A stretch of 64,000 nucleotides of DNA from Rhodococcus xishaensis. Its GTDB lineage: Bacteria > Actinomycetota > Actinomycetes > Mycobacteriales > Mycobacteriaceae. A program made the translations under genes and the position numbers. Below the pieces are notes generated by a model. It was not told where the DNA came from. It saw only the letters and a list, made by a program, of their open reading frames with translations, and made no database searches. Location: assembly GCF_004011825.1 (NCBI RefSeq), contig NZ_RKLO01000002.1, positions 248,001 through 312,000 on the forward strand. The letters run 5' to 3'. Positions 46,778-56,882 of the stretch are shown in pieces; the first letter of the stretch is position 1, and the number at the start of each line of letters is the position of its first letter.

Positions 46778-47107
46778 ATGGAATTGCTCTTTCCCCTTCT
46801 CATCCTTGCCCTGCTGGTGCCGATGTTCCTCGGCATCCGCCGCCAGAAAAAGGAGATGCAGAAGACCGCCGAACTCCAGGACTCCCTGCAGGTCGGCGAC
46901 CGTGTGATGACGACCGCCGGGCTGCATGCCACCGTTGTGGGTCTCGACGACGGCACCGTCGATCTCGAGATCGCGCCTGGTGTGGTCACCACGTGGACGC
47001 GCATGATCGTCCGCGAGCATCTCGTCGATGACGCCACTGACGAAGCCGATGACGACTACATCGACGAGACGCCGGACGAAACGCAGCGTCGTCTGAACGG
47101 AGAGTAG
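46778..47107 (+). CDS. yajC: Preprotein translocase subunit YajC
   Basis: A 109-residue single-pass membrane protein of the SecDF-YajC complex. MELLFPLLILALLVPMFLG is the membrane helix; RRQKKEMQKTAELQDSLQVGDRV split after it and TTAGLHATVVGL are conserved. The ATG at 46778 is preferred over GTG 46751, although the GAGGA upstream is 11 bases away. The acidic tail is typical of actinobacteria. The 196-base gap after ruvB contains two direct copies of TGTTCGATAT. Confidence 0.92.
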   Translation: MELLFPLLILALLVPMFLGIRRQKKEMQKTAELQDSLQVGDRVMTTAGLHATVVGLDDGTVDLEIAPGVVTTWTRMIVREHLVDDATDEADDDYIDETPDETQRRLNGE

Positions 47108-47116
47108 TGCGGTAGC

Positions 47117-47158
47117 CGCCCTCGTCGACAGGTCGCCGAACCTGTCTCGGCGAGGGCG
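47117..47158. terminator. Hairpin between yajC and secD
   Basis: CGCCCTCG (47117-47124) pairs with CGAGGGCG (47151-47158) and the inner GACAGGT pairs with ACCTGTC. There is no T-run. It may attenuate rather than stop transcription between yajC and secD. Confidence 0.5.
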
Positions 47159-47254
47159 CCTTCACGCCTGGCTCGCCCGAACGACGTCACCCTTCGTCGG
47201 CGTACCCTTCTGCGTCACCATCCGAACCGCACGTATCGAGGAGACAGACAAACC

Positions 47255-48955
47255 GTGGCACCTTCGACAGGATCGGTGCACCCAGTGCGCGCGCTCACCG
47301 TTTACGCGGTGATCGTCGCGGCACTGTATGCGCTGGTCTTCTTCACCGGCGACAAGTCCCCGACCCCGGAACTGGGGATCGATCTGCAGGGTGGGACCCG
47401 AGTCACCCTCACGGCGCGGACACCGGATGGCAGTACGCCCAGCCAGGACAGCCTCCGTCAGGCCCAGCAGATCATCGAGTCCCGGGTCAACGGGCTCGGC
47501 GTATCCGGTTCGGAGGTTGTCGTCGACGGTGACAACCTCGTCATCACGGTTCCGGGTGATGACAGCTCGCAGGCCCGGTCGCTAGGCCAGACGGCGCGGC
47601 TCTACATCCGGCCCGTCCTCGGTTCACAAGCAGCGGCTGCGCCGGGGGCACAGCAGACGCCGGTGCAGAATCCCGAGACGCAAGCCCCGGTTCCGGGTGA
47701 GCCCGAAGCGACTCCCGCACCGCAGCAGCGACCCTTCCCGGCGCAGAACCCGCCGGCTCCGACACCGGCTCCCGCACCGACATCCGAGGCGCCCGCAGCA
47801 CAGACGCCTGAGGCGCCCGCGGCGCCCGTACCCGGTTCTCCGGAGGCCGCGGCCGCCGAGATCGCGAAGGCCAAGGAAACCAGGCAAAGCGAGGATCCCA
47901 CCGTCCAGCAGCAGACGATGGCGACACTCGACTGCTCTGCTCCTGATCCGCTGCAGGGCAACGACGACCCGAACCTGCCGCTCGTGGCGTGCTCGACCGA
48001 CGGCACAGGGGTCTACTTGCTCGGCCCGAGCATCATCGACGGTCAGGAGATCTCGGATGCGAGCTCCTTCTTCAACAGCCAGCAGTCCCGCTACGAGGTG
48101 AGCCTGAGCTTCAAGTCCGACGGCAGCTCCACCTGGGCGCAGTTCACCTCGGCGAACATCGGTAACCAGGCCGCCTTCACCCTCGACTCCAAGGTCGTGA
48201 GCGCACCCGTCGTGCAGGGCGCGACTCCCGTGGGCAGTGCGACCTCCATTACCGGTCAGTTCTCGCAGAGCCAGGCGCAGGAACTCGCGAACACCCTCAA
48301 GTACGGTTCGCTGCCGTTGTCGTTCCAGGCGTCGGAGGCCGAAACCGTCTCGGCAACTCTCGGCCTGGCGTCCCTCGAGGCCGGTCTGATCGCGGGCGCC
48401 GTCGGTCTCGTTCTGGTTCTCGTCTACTGCCTCATCTACTACCGCATGCTGGGTCTTCTCACTGCCCTGTCGCTGGTGAGTTCGGGCCTGGTCGTCTACG
48501 CGATTCTGGTACTGCTCGGGCGCTACATCGGCTTCACCCTCGATCTCGCCGGCATCGCCGGTCTGATCATCGGTATCGGCATGACCGCGGACTCGTTCGT
48601 GGTGTTCTTCGAACGGATCAAGGACGAGATGCGTGAGGGCCGCAGCTTCCGCTCGGCCATACCGCGCGGCTGGGCCCGCGCCCGTCGCACGATCCTGTCC
48701 GGCAACGCCGTCAGCTTCATCGCGGCCGCCGTGCTGTACACGCTGGCGATCGGGCAGGTCCGAGGCTTCGCGTTCACGTTGGGCCTGACGACGATTCTCG
48801 ACGTGGTCGTCGTGTTCCTGGTGACCTGGCCGCTGGTGTACATGGCATCGAAATCCCGGTTCTGGGCCAAGCCGAGCGTCAACGGACTCGGCGCGGTCCA
48901 GGAGGTCGCCCGCGAACGCAAGATGGCCGCCGCGGCGGTCTCCGAGGAGGCATGA
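47255..48955 (+). CDS. secD: Protein translocase subunit SecD
   Basis: SecD uses the proton gradient to pull exported proteins out of SecYEG. The 566 residues begin with one membrane helix, then [13 protein letters not shown] (P1 head start). A linker very rich in Pro, Ala and Gln occupies about residues 130-205. [10 protein letters not shown] and the last five helices, from about 370, end the RND-type fold. GTG start with GAGGAG 11 bases upstream. ATGA overlap with secF. Confidence 0.95.
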   Translation: MAPSTGSVHPVRALTVYAVIVAALYALVFFTGDKSPTPELGIDLQGGTRVTLTARTPDGSTPSQDSLRQAQQIIESRVNGLGVSGSEVVVDGDNLVITVPGDDSSQARSLGQTARLYIRPVLGSQAAAAPGAQQTPVQNPETQAPVPGEPEATPAPQQRPFPAQNPPAPTPAPAPTSEAPAAQTPEAPAAPVPGSPEAAAAEIAKAKETRQSEDPTVQQQTMATLDCSAPDPLQGNDDPNLPLVACSTDGTGVYLLGPSIIDGQEISDASSFFNSQQSRYEVSLSFKSDGSSTWAQFTSANIGNQAAFTLDSKVVSAPVVQGATPVGSATSITGQFSQSQAQELANTLKYGSLPLSFQASEAETVSATLGLASLEAGLIAGAVGLVLVLVYCLIYYRMLGLLTALSLVSSGLVVYAILVLLGRYIGFTLDLAGIAGLIIGIGMTADSFVVFFERIKDEMREGRSFRSAIPRGWARARRTILSGNAVSFIAAAVLYTLAIGQVRGFAFTLGLTTILDVVVVFLVTWPLVYMASKSRFWAKPSVNGLGAVQEVARERKMAAAAVSEEA

Positions 48956-50148
48956 GCATGAGTGAGTCGAAAACCTCGGCTGTGACCGACGCTTCGGCCG
49001 GCACCGACGCCGGCGTCGACCGATCGGCGCTGCCGCACCACAGTTGGCTGCAGCGCCTGTACACCGGAACCGGCGGCTTCGAGGTCGTCGGCCGGCGCAG
49101 GTTCTACTACTTGCTGACCGGTTCGATCGTCGCGTTGTCGTTGCTGAGCATCCTCGTGCGGGGTTTCACGCTCGGCATCGAGTTCGAGGGCGGTACCCGG
49201 GTCCAGTTCCCGACTCCAGCGGGCGTGAGCACCGAGCAGGTCGAGAGCGTGTACTCCGACACCCTCGGCCAGGGCCCCGTATCGGTGCAGACAGTCGGCT
49301 CCGGATCGAGTTCGTCCGTCGAGATCCGTTCCGAGGCACTCGATGCAGGACAGGTCGCCGCACTGCAGAACGCCCTGTTCGACGCATTCCAGCCGCAGGA
49401 CAGCGACGGCAACGTGTCCAGGAACGCCATCAGCGTCGCCGATGTCAGCGAGACGTGGGGTGGTCAGATCACCGAGAAGGCACTCATCGCACTCGTCGTG
49501 TTCCTGGTGATCGTGAGCATCTATATCGCGATCAGATTCGAGCGTGACATGGCGATAGCGGCGATCTGCGCGCTGTTCTTCGACATCCTCGTGACGGCCG
49601 GTGTCTACTCGCTGATCGGATTCGAGGTCACCCCGGCAACGGTGATCGGCCTGCTCACAATCCTCGGTTTCTCGCTGTACGACACGGTCGTCGTGTTCGA
49701 CAAGGTCGAGGAGAATACGCGTGGAATCCTGCATCTGAACCGGCGGACCTTCGCCGAGCAGGCCAACCTCGCCGTGAACCAGACGTTGATGCGTTCGATC
49801 AATACCACCGTCATCTCGGTCCTGCCGGTCCTGGGCCTGATGGTGGTCGCGGTGTGGCTGCTCGGTGTCGGCACCCTCAAGGATCTTGCGCTGGTCCTGT
49901 TCGTCGGCATCGTCGTCGGTGCCTACTCGTCGATCTTCTTCGCGACGCCGCTGCTGGTCTCGATCAAGGAGCGGTGGGGGCCGGTGGCGGCACACACCAA
50001 GAAGGTCCTCGCCAAGCGTGCGGAGGCTGCGGGCCGAACCCAGCCGGCCGCGGCCGGGCAAACGCAGCCGCGCGTGCGTGCGGTGGCCGGGTCGGCGCCG
50101 CGTCCGGGGGCTCAGCCGATGGGGAAGCGCAGCAAGAAGAGGCACTGA
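48952..50148 (+). CDS. secF: Protein translocase subunit SecF
   Basis: The partner of SecD: 398 residues with one N-terminal helix, [13 protein letters not shown] in the periplasmic domain, then five helices with the conserved [17 protein letters not shown] and [11 protein letters not shown]. The C-terminal 40 residues are basic and Ala/Gln-rich. The start overlaps secD; an ATG two codons later is possible. Confidence 0.95.
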   Translation: MSMSESKTSAVTDASAGTDAGVDRSALPHHSWLQRLYTGTGGFEVVGRRRFYYLLTGSIVALSLLSILVRGFTLGIEFEGGTRVQFPTPAGVSTEQVESVYSDTLGQGPVSVQTVGSGSSSSVEIRSEALDAGQVAALQNALFDAFQPQDSDGNVSRNAISVADVSETWGGQITEKALIALVVFLVIVSIYIAIRFERDMAIAAICALFFDILVTAGVYSLIGFEVTPATVIGLLTILGFSLYDTVVVFDKVEENTRGILHLNRRTFAEQANLAVNQTLMRSINTTVISVLPVLGLMVVAVWLLGVGTLKDLALVLFVGIVVGAYSSIFFATPLLVSIKERWGPVAAHTKKVLAKRAEAAGRTQPAAAGQTQPRVRAVAGSAPRPGAQPMGKRSKKRH

Positions 50149-50152
50149 ACAA

Positions 50153-51880
50153 ATGACCACCCCACGCCGATCGAGTCGCCGCGTGGCCAGGACGATCGGT
50201 GCTCTGACCGTCGCGGCTACCGTGGGGGCTTGCGCCCAATCCGCCGATCAGGTGCCGTCCCTGGGGTTCGCGATCGACAACGTCGTGACGACCTACAACG
50301 CCAACACCCGGGAGGGGGCAGCGACCGGCACGGCTGCGGCGTTCGGTCGGGTCCTGACGGGGATGAACTACATCGGCCCGTCCGGGACTCCGTTGGCGGA
50401 CACCGATTTCGGTAGCGGGAGCGTCGTCCCGGGCGACACACTCACCATCGAGTACCGGCTGAACCCGGCATCGGTGTACTCGGACGGCGTTCCTGTCGCG
50501 TGCGACGATCTGGTCCTTGCCTGGGCGGCCGGCAGCGGGCAATTCACGCGGCCGACGGAGAACGGCCCTGTGCCGATGTTCGACGCCGCGACCCGAGCCG
50601 GCTACGCGGACATCGACCGTGTCGACTGCGAACCGGGTGCCAAGGATGCGACGGTGGTGTTCAAACCGGGCCGGTCCTTCCTCGATTGGCGCTCATTGTT
50701 CGGTGCGACCGAACTGATGCCTGCGCACGTAGCCGCACAGGCGGCGGGCGTGCCGAACGTGGTCAGCGCGATCGCTTCGGGTGACATCGACGCGGTAGGG
50801 CGAATCGCGGACTTCTGGAACACCGGGTGGCGGCTCGTCCCGGGCGAGCTGGACCTGACGAGGCTGCCGTCGTCCGGTCCGTACCGGATCGGTTCGTACA
50901 CCGAGGACGGCGGGCTGGTCCTCGTCGAGAACGAGCGGTGGTGGGGGAACAGGCCGGCGACGTCCCGGATCGTGATTTGGCCCAAGGGCTCGGATGTGCA
51001 GGCGCACATCGACGACGGCGAGATCGAAGTCATCGACATCGGCGCAGGTTCGATCGATGGCCTGAACCTGGGCAACGGGTTTGATGTCGTCGACGAGCCA
51101 TCGCGCAACGTCGAGCAACTCGTGCTCGCGAACCATGGGACGCTCGGTGCCGTCGAGGCGCGTCGCGCGTTGGCGTTGTGCGTGCCCCGACAGCTGCTCT
51201 ACGACGAGCTCGGGCATCCCGGCTTCGACCGGTCGCAGGGTCTGGGCTCGGGTGTCGTCGACTCCCGGATCACCGCGCCCGACACGATGTTCTACCAGTC
51301 TGCGGTCGCGGCCGAGGGAGGCCTCTACACCGACCCGGATGTTCCCGGGGCAGAAGCGGCCCGGGAGTCCATCGACCAGCCGAACCTGACGGTGCGTATC
51401 GGCTATCTCGGTCCTGACGAGCGGCGCGCTCGGACGGTCCGCGAGATCGCGGCATCGTGTGAGGGTGCGGGTATCACCGTCGTCGACGTCGGCTCGCCGG
51501 AGTTCCGGCCGAGTGCGCTCGGAGCCGGGCAGGCCGATGCTGCGCTTGCCGGCACGGCCTCCGCTTCGGGTGCGGGTGGCTCGAGCGTGCCGACCGATGC
51601 ATCGTTCGCGTTGCGGTCCGGCAACGGCGACAATTTCGGTGGTTTCTCGAACCAGCGGTTCGACCAGATCGTTGACCAGCTCGCGGTCGACGGGTCGCTC
51701 GCGGCCCGGATGTCGCTGTTGGGTGAGGCCGAGGCGATCCTGTGGAACGAGATGCCGACGATACCGCTGTTCGACCAGCCACGGACCGTCGCGTCCTCGA
51801 AGGGGATCCACGCGGTGGTGCCGAACCCGACGAGGTCCGGTGCGGGCTGGAACATGGACAAGTGGATACTTCTCAGGTGA
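50153..51880 (+). CDS. ABC peptide/solute-binding lipoprotein (family 5)
   Basis: A 575-residue extracytoplasmic binding protein of the DppA/OppA type. The signal peptide ends in the lipobox TVGAC (Cys near residue 25). The mature part shows the family pattern: GDTLTIEYRLNPASVYSDG, SGPYRIGSYTEDG and a Trp-rich NERWWGN. No permease or ATPase genes adjoin. An orphan lipoprotein (Rv2585c) lies in the same place between secF and apt in M. tuberculosis, so the link with Sec may be old. The ligand is unknown. Confidence 0.87.
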   Translation: MTTPRRSSRRVARTIGALTVAATVGACAQSADQVPSLGFAIDNVVTTYNANTREGAATGTAAAFGRVLTGMNYIGPSGTPLADTDFGSGSVVPGDTLTIEYRLNPASVYSDGVPVACDDLVLAWAAGSGQFTRPTENGPVPMFDAATRAGYADIDRVDCEPGAKDATVVFKPGRSFLDWRSLFGATELMPAHVAAQAAGVPNVVSAIASGDIDAVGRIADFWNTGWRLVPGELDLTRLPSSGPYRIGSYTEDGGLVLVENERWWGNRPATSRIVIWPKGSDVQAHIDDGEIEVIDIGAGSIDGLNLGNGFDVVDEPSRNVEQLVLANHGTLGAVEARRALALCVPRQLLYDELGHPGFDRSQGLGSGVVDSRITAPDTMFYQSAVAAEGGLYTDPDVPGAEAARESIDQPNLTVRIGYLGPDERRARTVREIAASCEGAGITVVDVGSPEFRPSALGAGQADAALAGTASASGAGGSSVPTDASFALRSGNGDNFGGFSNQRFDQIVDQLAVDGSLAARMSLLGEAEAILWNEMPTIPLFDQPRTVASSKGIHAVVPNPTRSGAGWNMDKWILLR

Positions 51881-51888
51881 TCTCTCCG

Positions 51889-52455
51889 ATGGATGTCCCC
51901 GAAGACGCGATCCCCACCCGCGCAGACGCATTCGAGCGTGCCGAAGCGGCGGTGTCCGGGCTCACCCGGTGGTGCGACGACTTTCCGACGCCGGGTGTCC
52001 GCTTCGCCGATCTCACTCCCGTCTTCGCGGATGGCCCCGGTTTCCGTGCAGTGATCGAGGGGCTGGCGGCGGTGGGAGCCGGTGCCGAGATCGTGGCCGG
52101 CGTCGACGCGCGAGGCTTCCTCCTCGGTGGCGGCGTCGCGATGGAACTCGGATGCGGCGTGCTCGCCGTCCGCAAGGCCGGCAAGCTGCCCCCTCCGGTG
52201 CACTCGCAGAGCTATTCACTCGAGTACGGCGCGGGGACGCTCGAGATCCCCAGCGATGCGCCCGATCTGCGCGGGCGCCGCGCCTTCGTGATCGACGACG
52301 TGCTCGCGACCGGTGGCACGCTGCTCGCGGCCGCTGAGCTGCTCACCCGCGCGGGTGCGGAGGTCGTGGGTGTCGCCGTCGTTCTCGAAATCGAGGAACT
52401 CGGTGGCCGGGCGCGCCTCGATCAGTACCCGGTGACGTCGCTTATGCGCGTCTGA
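51889..52455 (+). CDS. apt: Adenine phosphoribosyltransferase
   Basis: It salvages adenine to AMP with PRPP. 188 residues; PRPP loop FVIDDVLATGGTL (133-145), DARGFLLGGGVA near 73, and VRKAGKLPPP near 94. The ATG at 51889 has AGGTGA eight bases upstream; a GTG at 51877, in a GTGA overlap with the preceding gene, is an equally possible start. Confidence 0.94.
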   Translation: MDVPEDAIPTRADAFERAEAAVSGLTRWCDDFPTPGVRFADLTPVFADGPGFRAVIEGLAAVGAGAEIVAGVDARGFLLGGGVAMELGCGVLAVRKAGKLPPPVHSQSYSLEYGAGTLEIPSDAPDLRGRRAFVIDDVLATGGTLLAAAELLTRAGAEVVGVAVVLEIEELGGRARLDQYPVTSLMRV

Positions 52456-52464
52456 GGACTACAG

Positions 52465-52494
52465 TTGTGCCTGGTGGTGTACCAGCGTTATAGG
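52465..52494 (+). promoter_or_regulatory. Candidate rel promoter
   Basis: TTGTGC (52465-52470) and TATAGG (52489-52494) are 18 bases apart, about 45 bases before the rel ATG. Confidence 0.4.
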
Positions 52495-52538
52495 GTCCCA
52501 CGGAACCGTCCGCAGCATTGGGGCAGGAGGTGAGAGGC

Positions 52539-54890
52539 ATGACTCAGCATCTTGACGGGTCCCAGAACGATCTTGACGGGTCCCAGAACGCGAGTGCGGT
52601 GAATACCGGTTCGATGCCTCCCGCCGAGAAGCCGGCGTCGGTGTCTACTTCACGCCGTGTCCGGGCCCGCCTCGCCCGCCGGATCACCGGCCAGCGGAAC
52701 CCTCCGATCAGGCCGGTGCTCGAGCCGTTGGTCGCGGTACACCGGGAGCTGTACCCCAAGGCAGACTTGTCGGTGCTGCAGCGTGCCTACGATGTCGCCG
52801 AGCAGCGGCACGAGATGCAGTTCCGGAAGTCGGGTGACCCCTACATCACCCACCCATTGGCGGTCGCGAACATCCTGGCGGAGCTGGGCATGGATACGAC
52901 CACTTTGGTGGCCGCGCTCCTGCACGACACCGTCGAGGACACCGGCTATTCGCTCGAGGAGCTGACGGCGGAGTTCGGCGAGGAGGTCGCGCACCTCGTC
53001 GATGGTGTCACCAAGCTCGACAAGGTGGTGCTCGGTTCCGCCGCCGAGGGCGAGACGATCCGCAAGATGATCATCGCCATGGCTCGCGATCCGCGCGTAC
53101 TGGTGATCAAGGTCGCGGATCGTTTACACAACATGCGGACCATGCGGTTCCTACCGCCCGAGAAGCAGGCTCGTAAGGCCCGCGAGACGCTGGAAGTGAT
53201 CGCCCCGCTGGCTCATCGGCTCGGCATGGCGACCGTCAAGTGGGAACTCGAAGACCTCTCGTTCGCGATCCTGCATCCCAAGAAGTACGAGGAGATCGTG
53301 CGGTTGGTTGCGGACCGGGCGCCTTCACGCGATACCTACTTGGCGAAGGTGCGGGCGGAAATCAACGCGATGTTGTCGGCGTCGCGGATCAACGCCACGG
53401 TCGAGGGCCGGCCCAAGCACTATTGGTCGATCTACCAGAAGATGATCGTCAAGGGCCGCGATTTCGACGACATCCACGACTTGGTCGGTGTGCGGATCCT
53501 GTGCGAAGAGATCCGTGACTGCTACGCGGCGGTCGGTGCCGTCCACTCGCTGTGGCAGCCGATGGCAGGCCGGTTCAAGGACTACATCGCGCAACCGCGG
53601 TTCGGTGTGTACCAATCGCTGCACACCACCGTGATCGGACCAGAGGGTAAGCCCCTCGAGGTGCAGATTCGAACGCGGGACATGCACCGCACTGCCGAGT
53701 TCGGTATTGCCGCGCACTGGCGTTACAAGGAGACCAAGGGAAAGCACTCGGGGGACGCCGCCGAGGTCGACGACATGGCGTGGATGCGCCAGTTGCTCGA
53801 CTGGCAGCGCGAGGCCGCCGACCCCGGAGAGTTCCTCGAGTCGCTGCGATACGACCTCGCGGTCAAGGAGATCTTCGTCTTCACCCCGAAGGGCGACGTG
53901 ATCACGCTGCCGTCTGGATCGACGCCGGTCGACTTCGCATACGCAGTCCACACCGAGGTGGGGCATCGCTGCATCGGTGCGCGCGTCAACGGCCGTCTCG
54001 TCGCACTCGAGCGAACCCTCGAGAACGGTGAGGTCGTCGAGGTCTTCACATCCAAGGCCCCCAACGCCGGACCGAGCCGGGACTGGCAGACGTTCGTGGT
54101 GTCGCCGCGGGCCAAGACCAAAATCCGCCAGTGGTTCGCGAAGGAACGTCGCGAAGAGGCCCTCGAGGCCGGCAAGGACGCGATCGGAAAGGAGGTCCGT
54201 CGCGGCGGACTTCCGTTGCAGCGGTTGATGAATGCCGAGTCGATGTCGGCGATCGCGCACGAGCTGCGGTACGCGGACGTGTCGGCGCTGTACACGGCGG
54301 TGGGCGAGCACAACGTGTCGGCCCAGCACGTGGTGCAGCGTCTGGTTGCGCACCTCGGGGGTGTGGGTGCTGTCGAGGAGGAACTGGCCGAGCGGGCCAC
54401 TCCGTCGACCATTCCGACCAGCCGGCCCGGAACGGGCGATGTGGGCGTTCTGGTGCCCGGCGCGCCCGGGACGGTCGCCAAGCTGGCGAAGTGTTGTACG
54501 CCGGTACCCGGCGACGAGATCATGGGCTTCGTGACGCGTGGTGGTGCGGTGAGCGTGCACCGCACGGACTGCACCAACGCGACCTCGCTACGGCAGCAAT
54601 CGGAGCGGATCATCGACGTCGAGTGGGCGCCGTCCCCGTCGTCGCTGTTCCTCGTGGCGATCCAGATCGAGGCCCTCGACCGGCACCGCCTGCTGTCGGA
54701 CGTGACGAAGGCGCTCGCGGACGAGAGGGTGAACATCCTGTCGGCCTCGGTGACCACGTCCGGCGACCGTGTCGCAATCAGCAAGTTCACGTTCGAGATG
54801 GGCGATCCGAAGCATCTCGGTCACGTGCTCAACGTGGTGCGCAACGTCGAAGGCGTCTACGACGTCTACCGCGTCACGTCCGCCGCCTAG
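52539..54890 (+). CDS. relA: Bifunctional (p)ppGpp synthetase/hydrolase Rel
   Basis: Rel makes and degrades the alarmone (p)ppGpp in the stringent response. The 783 residues contain the HD hydrolase ([10 protein letters not shown] near 108, [10 protein letters not shown] near 130), the synthetase domain ([15 protein letters not shown] near 310), TGS ([16 protein letters not shown] near 445) and a C-terminal zinc-finger/ACT pair ([11 protein letters not shown] near 650). GGAGG eight bases before the ATG fixes the start. The disordered N-terminus carries a perfect 21-bp tandem repeat. Confidence 0.96.
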   Translation: MTQHLDGSQNDLDGSQNASAVNTGSMPPAEKPASVSTSRRVRARLARRITGQRNPPIRPVLEPLVAVHRELYPKADLSVLQRAYDVAEQRHEMQFRKSGDPYITHPLAVANILAELGMDTTTLVAALLHDTVEDTGYSLEELTAEFGEEVAHLVDGVTKLDKVVLGSAAEGETIRKMIIAMARDPRVLVIKVADRLHNMRTMRFLPPEKQARKARETLEVIAPLAHRLGMATVKWELEDLSFAILHPKKYEEIVRLVADRAPSRDTYLAKVRAEINAMLSASRINATVEGRPKHYWSIYQKMIVKGRDFDDIHDLVGVRILCEEIRDCYAAVGAVHSLWQPMAGRFKDYIAQPRFGVYQSLHTTVIGPEGKPLEVQIRTRDMHRTAEFGIAAHWRYKETKGKHSGDAAEVDDMAWMRQLLDWQREAADPGEFLESLRYDLAVKEIFVFTPKGDVITLPSGSTPVDFAYAVHTEVGHRCIGARVNGRLVALERTLENGEVVEVFTSKAPNAGPSRDWQTFVVSPRAKTKIRQWFAKERREEALEAGKDAIGKEVRRGGLPLQRLMNAESMSAIAHELRYADVSALYTAVGEHNVSAQHVVQRLVAHLGGVGAVEEELAERATPSTIPTSRPGTGDVGVLVPGAPGTVAKLAKCCTPVPGDEIMGFVTRGGAVSVHRTDCTNATSLRQQSERIIDVEWAPSPSSLFLVAIQIEALDRHRLLSDVTKALADERVNILSASVTTSGDRVAISKFTFEMGDPKHLGHVLNVVRNVEGVYDVYRVTSAA
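52549..52590 (+). repeat. Perfect 2 x 21-bp tandem repeat at the start of rel
   Basis: ATCTTGACGGGTCCCAGAACG occurs twice head to tail from codon 4 of rel, doubling the peptide LDGSQN. The repeat keeps frame. Confidence 0.9.
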
Positions 54891-54971
54891 CGCCAGCGGG
54901 ATACGGTCACTACCACCGTAGAGCCAAGCAATCGGGCCAGCACGGCTCAGCCCTCGGCGTCCCTGGCACGG

Positions 54972-55021
54972 CTGAAGGGGTCCCTCGAACGCGGAGAGCG
55001 TACGAGGGACGACCCCTTCAG
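54972..55021. terminator. Hairpin between rel and the convergent cyclophilin genes
   Basis: CTGAAGGGGTCCCTCG pairs with CGAGGGACGACCCCTTCAG, with a three-base bulge and a 15-base loop. It sits between two converging stops and could end both transcripts. Confidence 0.65.
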
Positions 55022-55033
55022 AGGGACCCTGGG

Positions 55034-55828
55034 TCAGCCGACGGACGCGGTCTCGATGGTCACCGGTGTATTGGGCGCGCCGCCGTTGGCGCCCATGGAG
55101 CCGTCGTCGCCGGCTTCGGCGATCTTCTCGATCGTGGCGAGGCCCTCTTCCGAGATCGTGCCGAACACCGTGTACTGGGGCTGCAGCACGGAATCGGCGT
55201 AGACGAGGAAGAACTGGCTACCGTTGGTGTTCGGGCCGGCGTTGGCCATCGCGATGGTTCCGCGTGGGTACACCAGCGGTTGCTGGGCAGCCGGGTCCGT
55301 CGGCGAGTAGAGGTTGGTCGGATACTCGTTGGCGTAGGCATATCCGGGTCCGCCGGTACCCGTGCCGGACGGGTCCCCGCACTGGAGGATCTGCAGTGGA
55401 GGTTCGGCGGACAGACGGTGGCAGGGCGTGTCGTCGAAGTATCCCTGCTCGGTGAGGCTGACGAAACTGTTGACGGTGCAGGGCGCGGCCGCGCGGTTGA
55501 GCGTAAGCCCGATCGGGCCCTCGTTCGTGGTAAACGCGACGGAGACGGTGCCCTCGTCGGAGACCCCGCTGGTGTTCGGCGGCTCCACCGGCTTCGCGGC
55601 CGGGCCTGCAGTGTCGTAACTGCAATCCACCGACGGGGCGGTGGGCGTCGGTATGGCGGGCAGTGATCCGAACCGCGACATGTCGACAGACGGTGCCGCG
55701 GGGGTCGTCCACATGCTCGACGTGGTCGGCGAACTCTCGGCCTCGGACGAGTCGGAATTGTTGTTCGAGCAGGCGGTCAGCGCGAGGGCGACGCCGAGTC
55801 CGGCCGCTACGAGTGCTGTGCGCTTCAT
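55034..55828 (-). CDS. Cyclophilin-like peptidyl-prolyl isomerase, lipoprotein
   Basis: A 264-residue exported protein: signal peptide with lipobox ALTAC (Cys near 20), a Ser/Pro-rich linker, then a cyclophilin domain. Domain blocks are VNSFVSLTEQGYFDDTPCHRL, split near residue 145, GGPGYAYANEY, RGTIAMANAGPNTNGSQFF and YTVFGTI. The usual FHR is CHR and QGGD is QCGD; with CSYD and CTVNSF this gives four Cys, which may form disulfides outside the cell. Its ATG shares one base with the stop of its paralogue upstream (TGATG). Confidence 0.9.
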   Translation of the reverse strand: MKRTALVAAGLGVALALTACSNNNSDSSEAESSPTTSSMWTTPAAPSVDMSRFGSLPAIPTPTAPSVDCSYDTAGPAAKPVEPPNTSGVSDEGTVSVAFTTNEGPIGLTLNRAAAPCTVNSFVSLTEQGYFDDTPCHRLSAEPPLQILQCGDPSGTGTGGPGYAYANEYPTNLYSPTDPAAQQPLVYPRGTIAMANAGPNTNGSQFFLVYADSVLQPQYTVFGTISEEGLATIEKIAEAGDDGSMGANGGAPNTPVTIETASVG

Positions 55829-56685
55829 CAGTCCAGCCTCACGCTCGTGATCTCGACGGGCAAGTTGGGCTTGCCGTCGCCGGCCGAATTCGATGCGTCG
55901 TCCCCGGCGGCCGCGATCTTGTCGAGCGTGGCGAGTCCGGTGTCGTCGACGGTGCCGAACACCGTGTACTGCGGCGGCAGCATCGAATCGCCGTAGACGA
56001 GGAAGAACTGACTGCCGTTGGTGCCGGGGCCCGCGTTGGCCATCGCGACCGTGCCCCGCGGGTACGTCGCGGGCATCTGTGCGTTGGCGTCGTCGACGGC
56101 GTACTGGTCGGTGGGGAACTCGTTGGCGAACTGGTAGCCCGGTCCGCCCATGCCGGATCCAGTGGGGTCGCCGCACTGGAGAACCTTCAGGGAATCGCTG
56201 GTGGTGAGTCGATGGCACTCGGTGTCGTCGAAGTACCCCTGCTGCGCCAGGCTCACGAAGCTGTTGACGGTGCAAGGCGATTCGGCGTTGTCGAGGGTCA
56301 GTCCGATGTTGCCCTGCGAGGTCTCCATACTCGCGCTGACGGTGCTGACGGTGGTGTCGATGCCTTCGCTGCGCGGTGGCGTGTTCGGTTTGGCGGCGTC
56401 ACCGGTCGGCGTGTATGTGCAGTTGACGAGGTCCGGCAGTGCCTCGGCACGCGCAGTCGGAAGCCCGGGAGCAGTCTGCGCCTCGCCGGCGGTGGTGTTC
56501 GCGTCACCCTTGTCCTGCTCCGAGAGCAGCACGGCGACCGCCCCGGCCGCGACGACGACGATGACGCCGACGATGGACCCGACGATCGCCAACTGCTTGC
56601 GCTTGCGTGCGTGTGCGGCGCGCCGTTCGAGTTGGCGTTCCAGCTTCCGTTTCGCCGCCTCTCGGCGCTGCTGATTGCTCGGCAC
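55828..56685 (-). CDS. ppiB: Cyclophilin-like peptidyl-prolyl isomerase, membrane-anchored
   Basis: A 285-residue protein with a basic cytoplasmic segment (QRREAAKRKLERQLERRAA), one membrane helix near 33-55, a linker and an extracellular cyclophilin domain with SQFFLVYGDSMLPPQYTVFG. It carries the same four Cys and CHR variant as its neighbour. The GTG at 56685 has GGGAGGA nine bases upstream; a longer frame to 56817 is unsupported. It corresponds to mycobacterial PpiB (Rv2582) and probably helps fold exported proteins. Confidence 0.9.
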   Translation of the reverse strand: MPSNQQRREAAKRKLERQLERRAAHARKRKQLAIVGSIVGVIVVVAAGAVAVLLSEQDKGDANTTAGEAQTAPGLPTARAEALPDLVNCTYTPTGDAAKPNTPPRSEGIDTTVSTVSASMETSQGNIGLTLDNAESPCTVNSFVSLAQQGYFDDTECHRLTTSDSLKVLQCGDPTGSGMGGPGYQFANEFPTDQYAVDDANAQMPATYPRGTVAMANAGPGTNGSQFFLVYGDSMLPPQYTVFGTVDDTGLATLDKIAAAGDDASNSAGDGKPNLPVEITSVRLD

Positions 56686-56882
56686 TACAGTCGTCCTCCC
56701 GTACGTCTGGTTCGGTCTGTTTCCGTGATGTCGCGCGGCCGGACGCGTGGCGTCCACCACTGTCCATGAGCCGGACAAAGTCTGCCACTCCAACCTGAGA
56801 GGATGCTGGAGGGGCAAACGCCTAGTCTGTATTCGATTCGTTTTCGGTCCCGAGATCGACCCGTACCCTAGGAGTTGACACA

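Noticed and set aside
48523-50160. Minus-strand 545-codon open frame opposite secD/secF
   Set aside because: Antisense shadow of two clear Sec genes.
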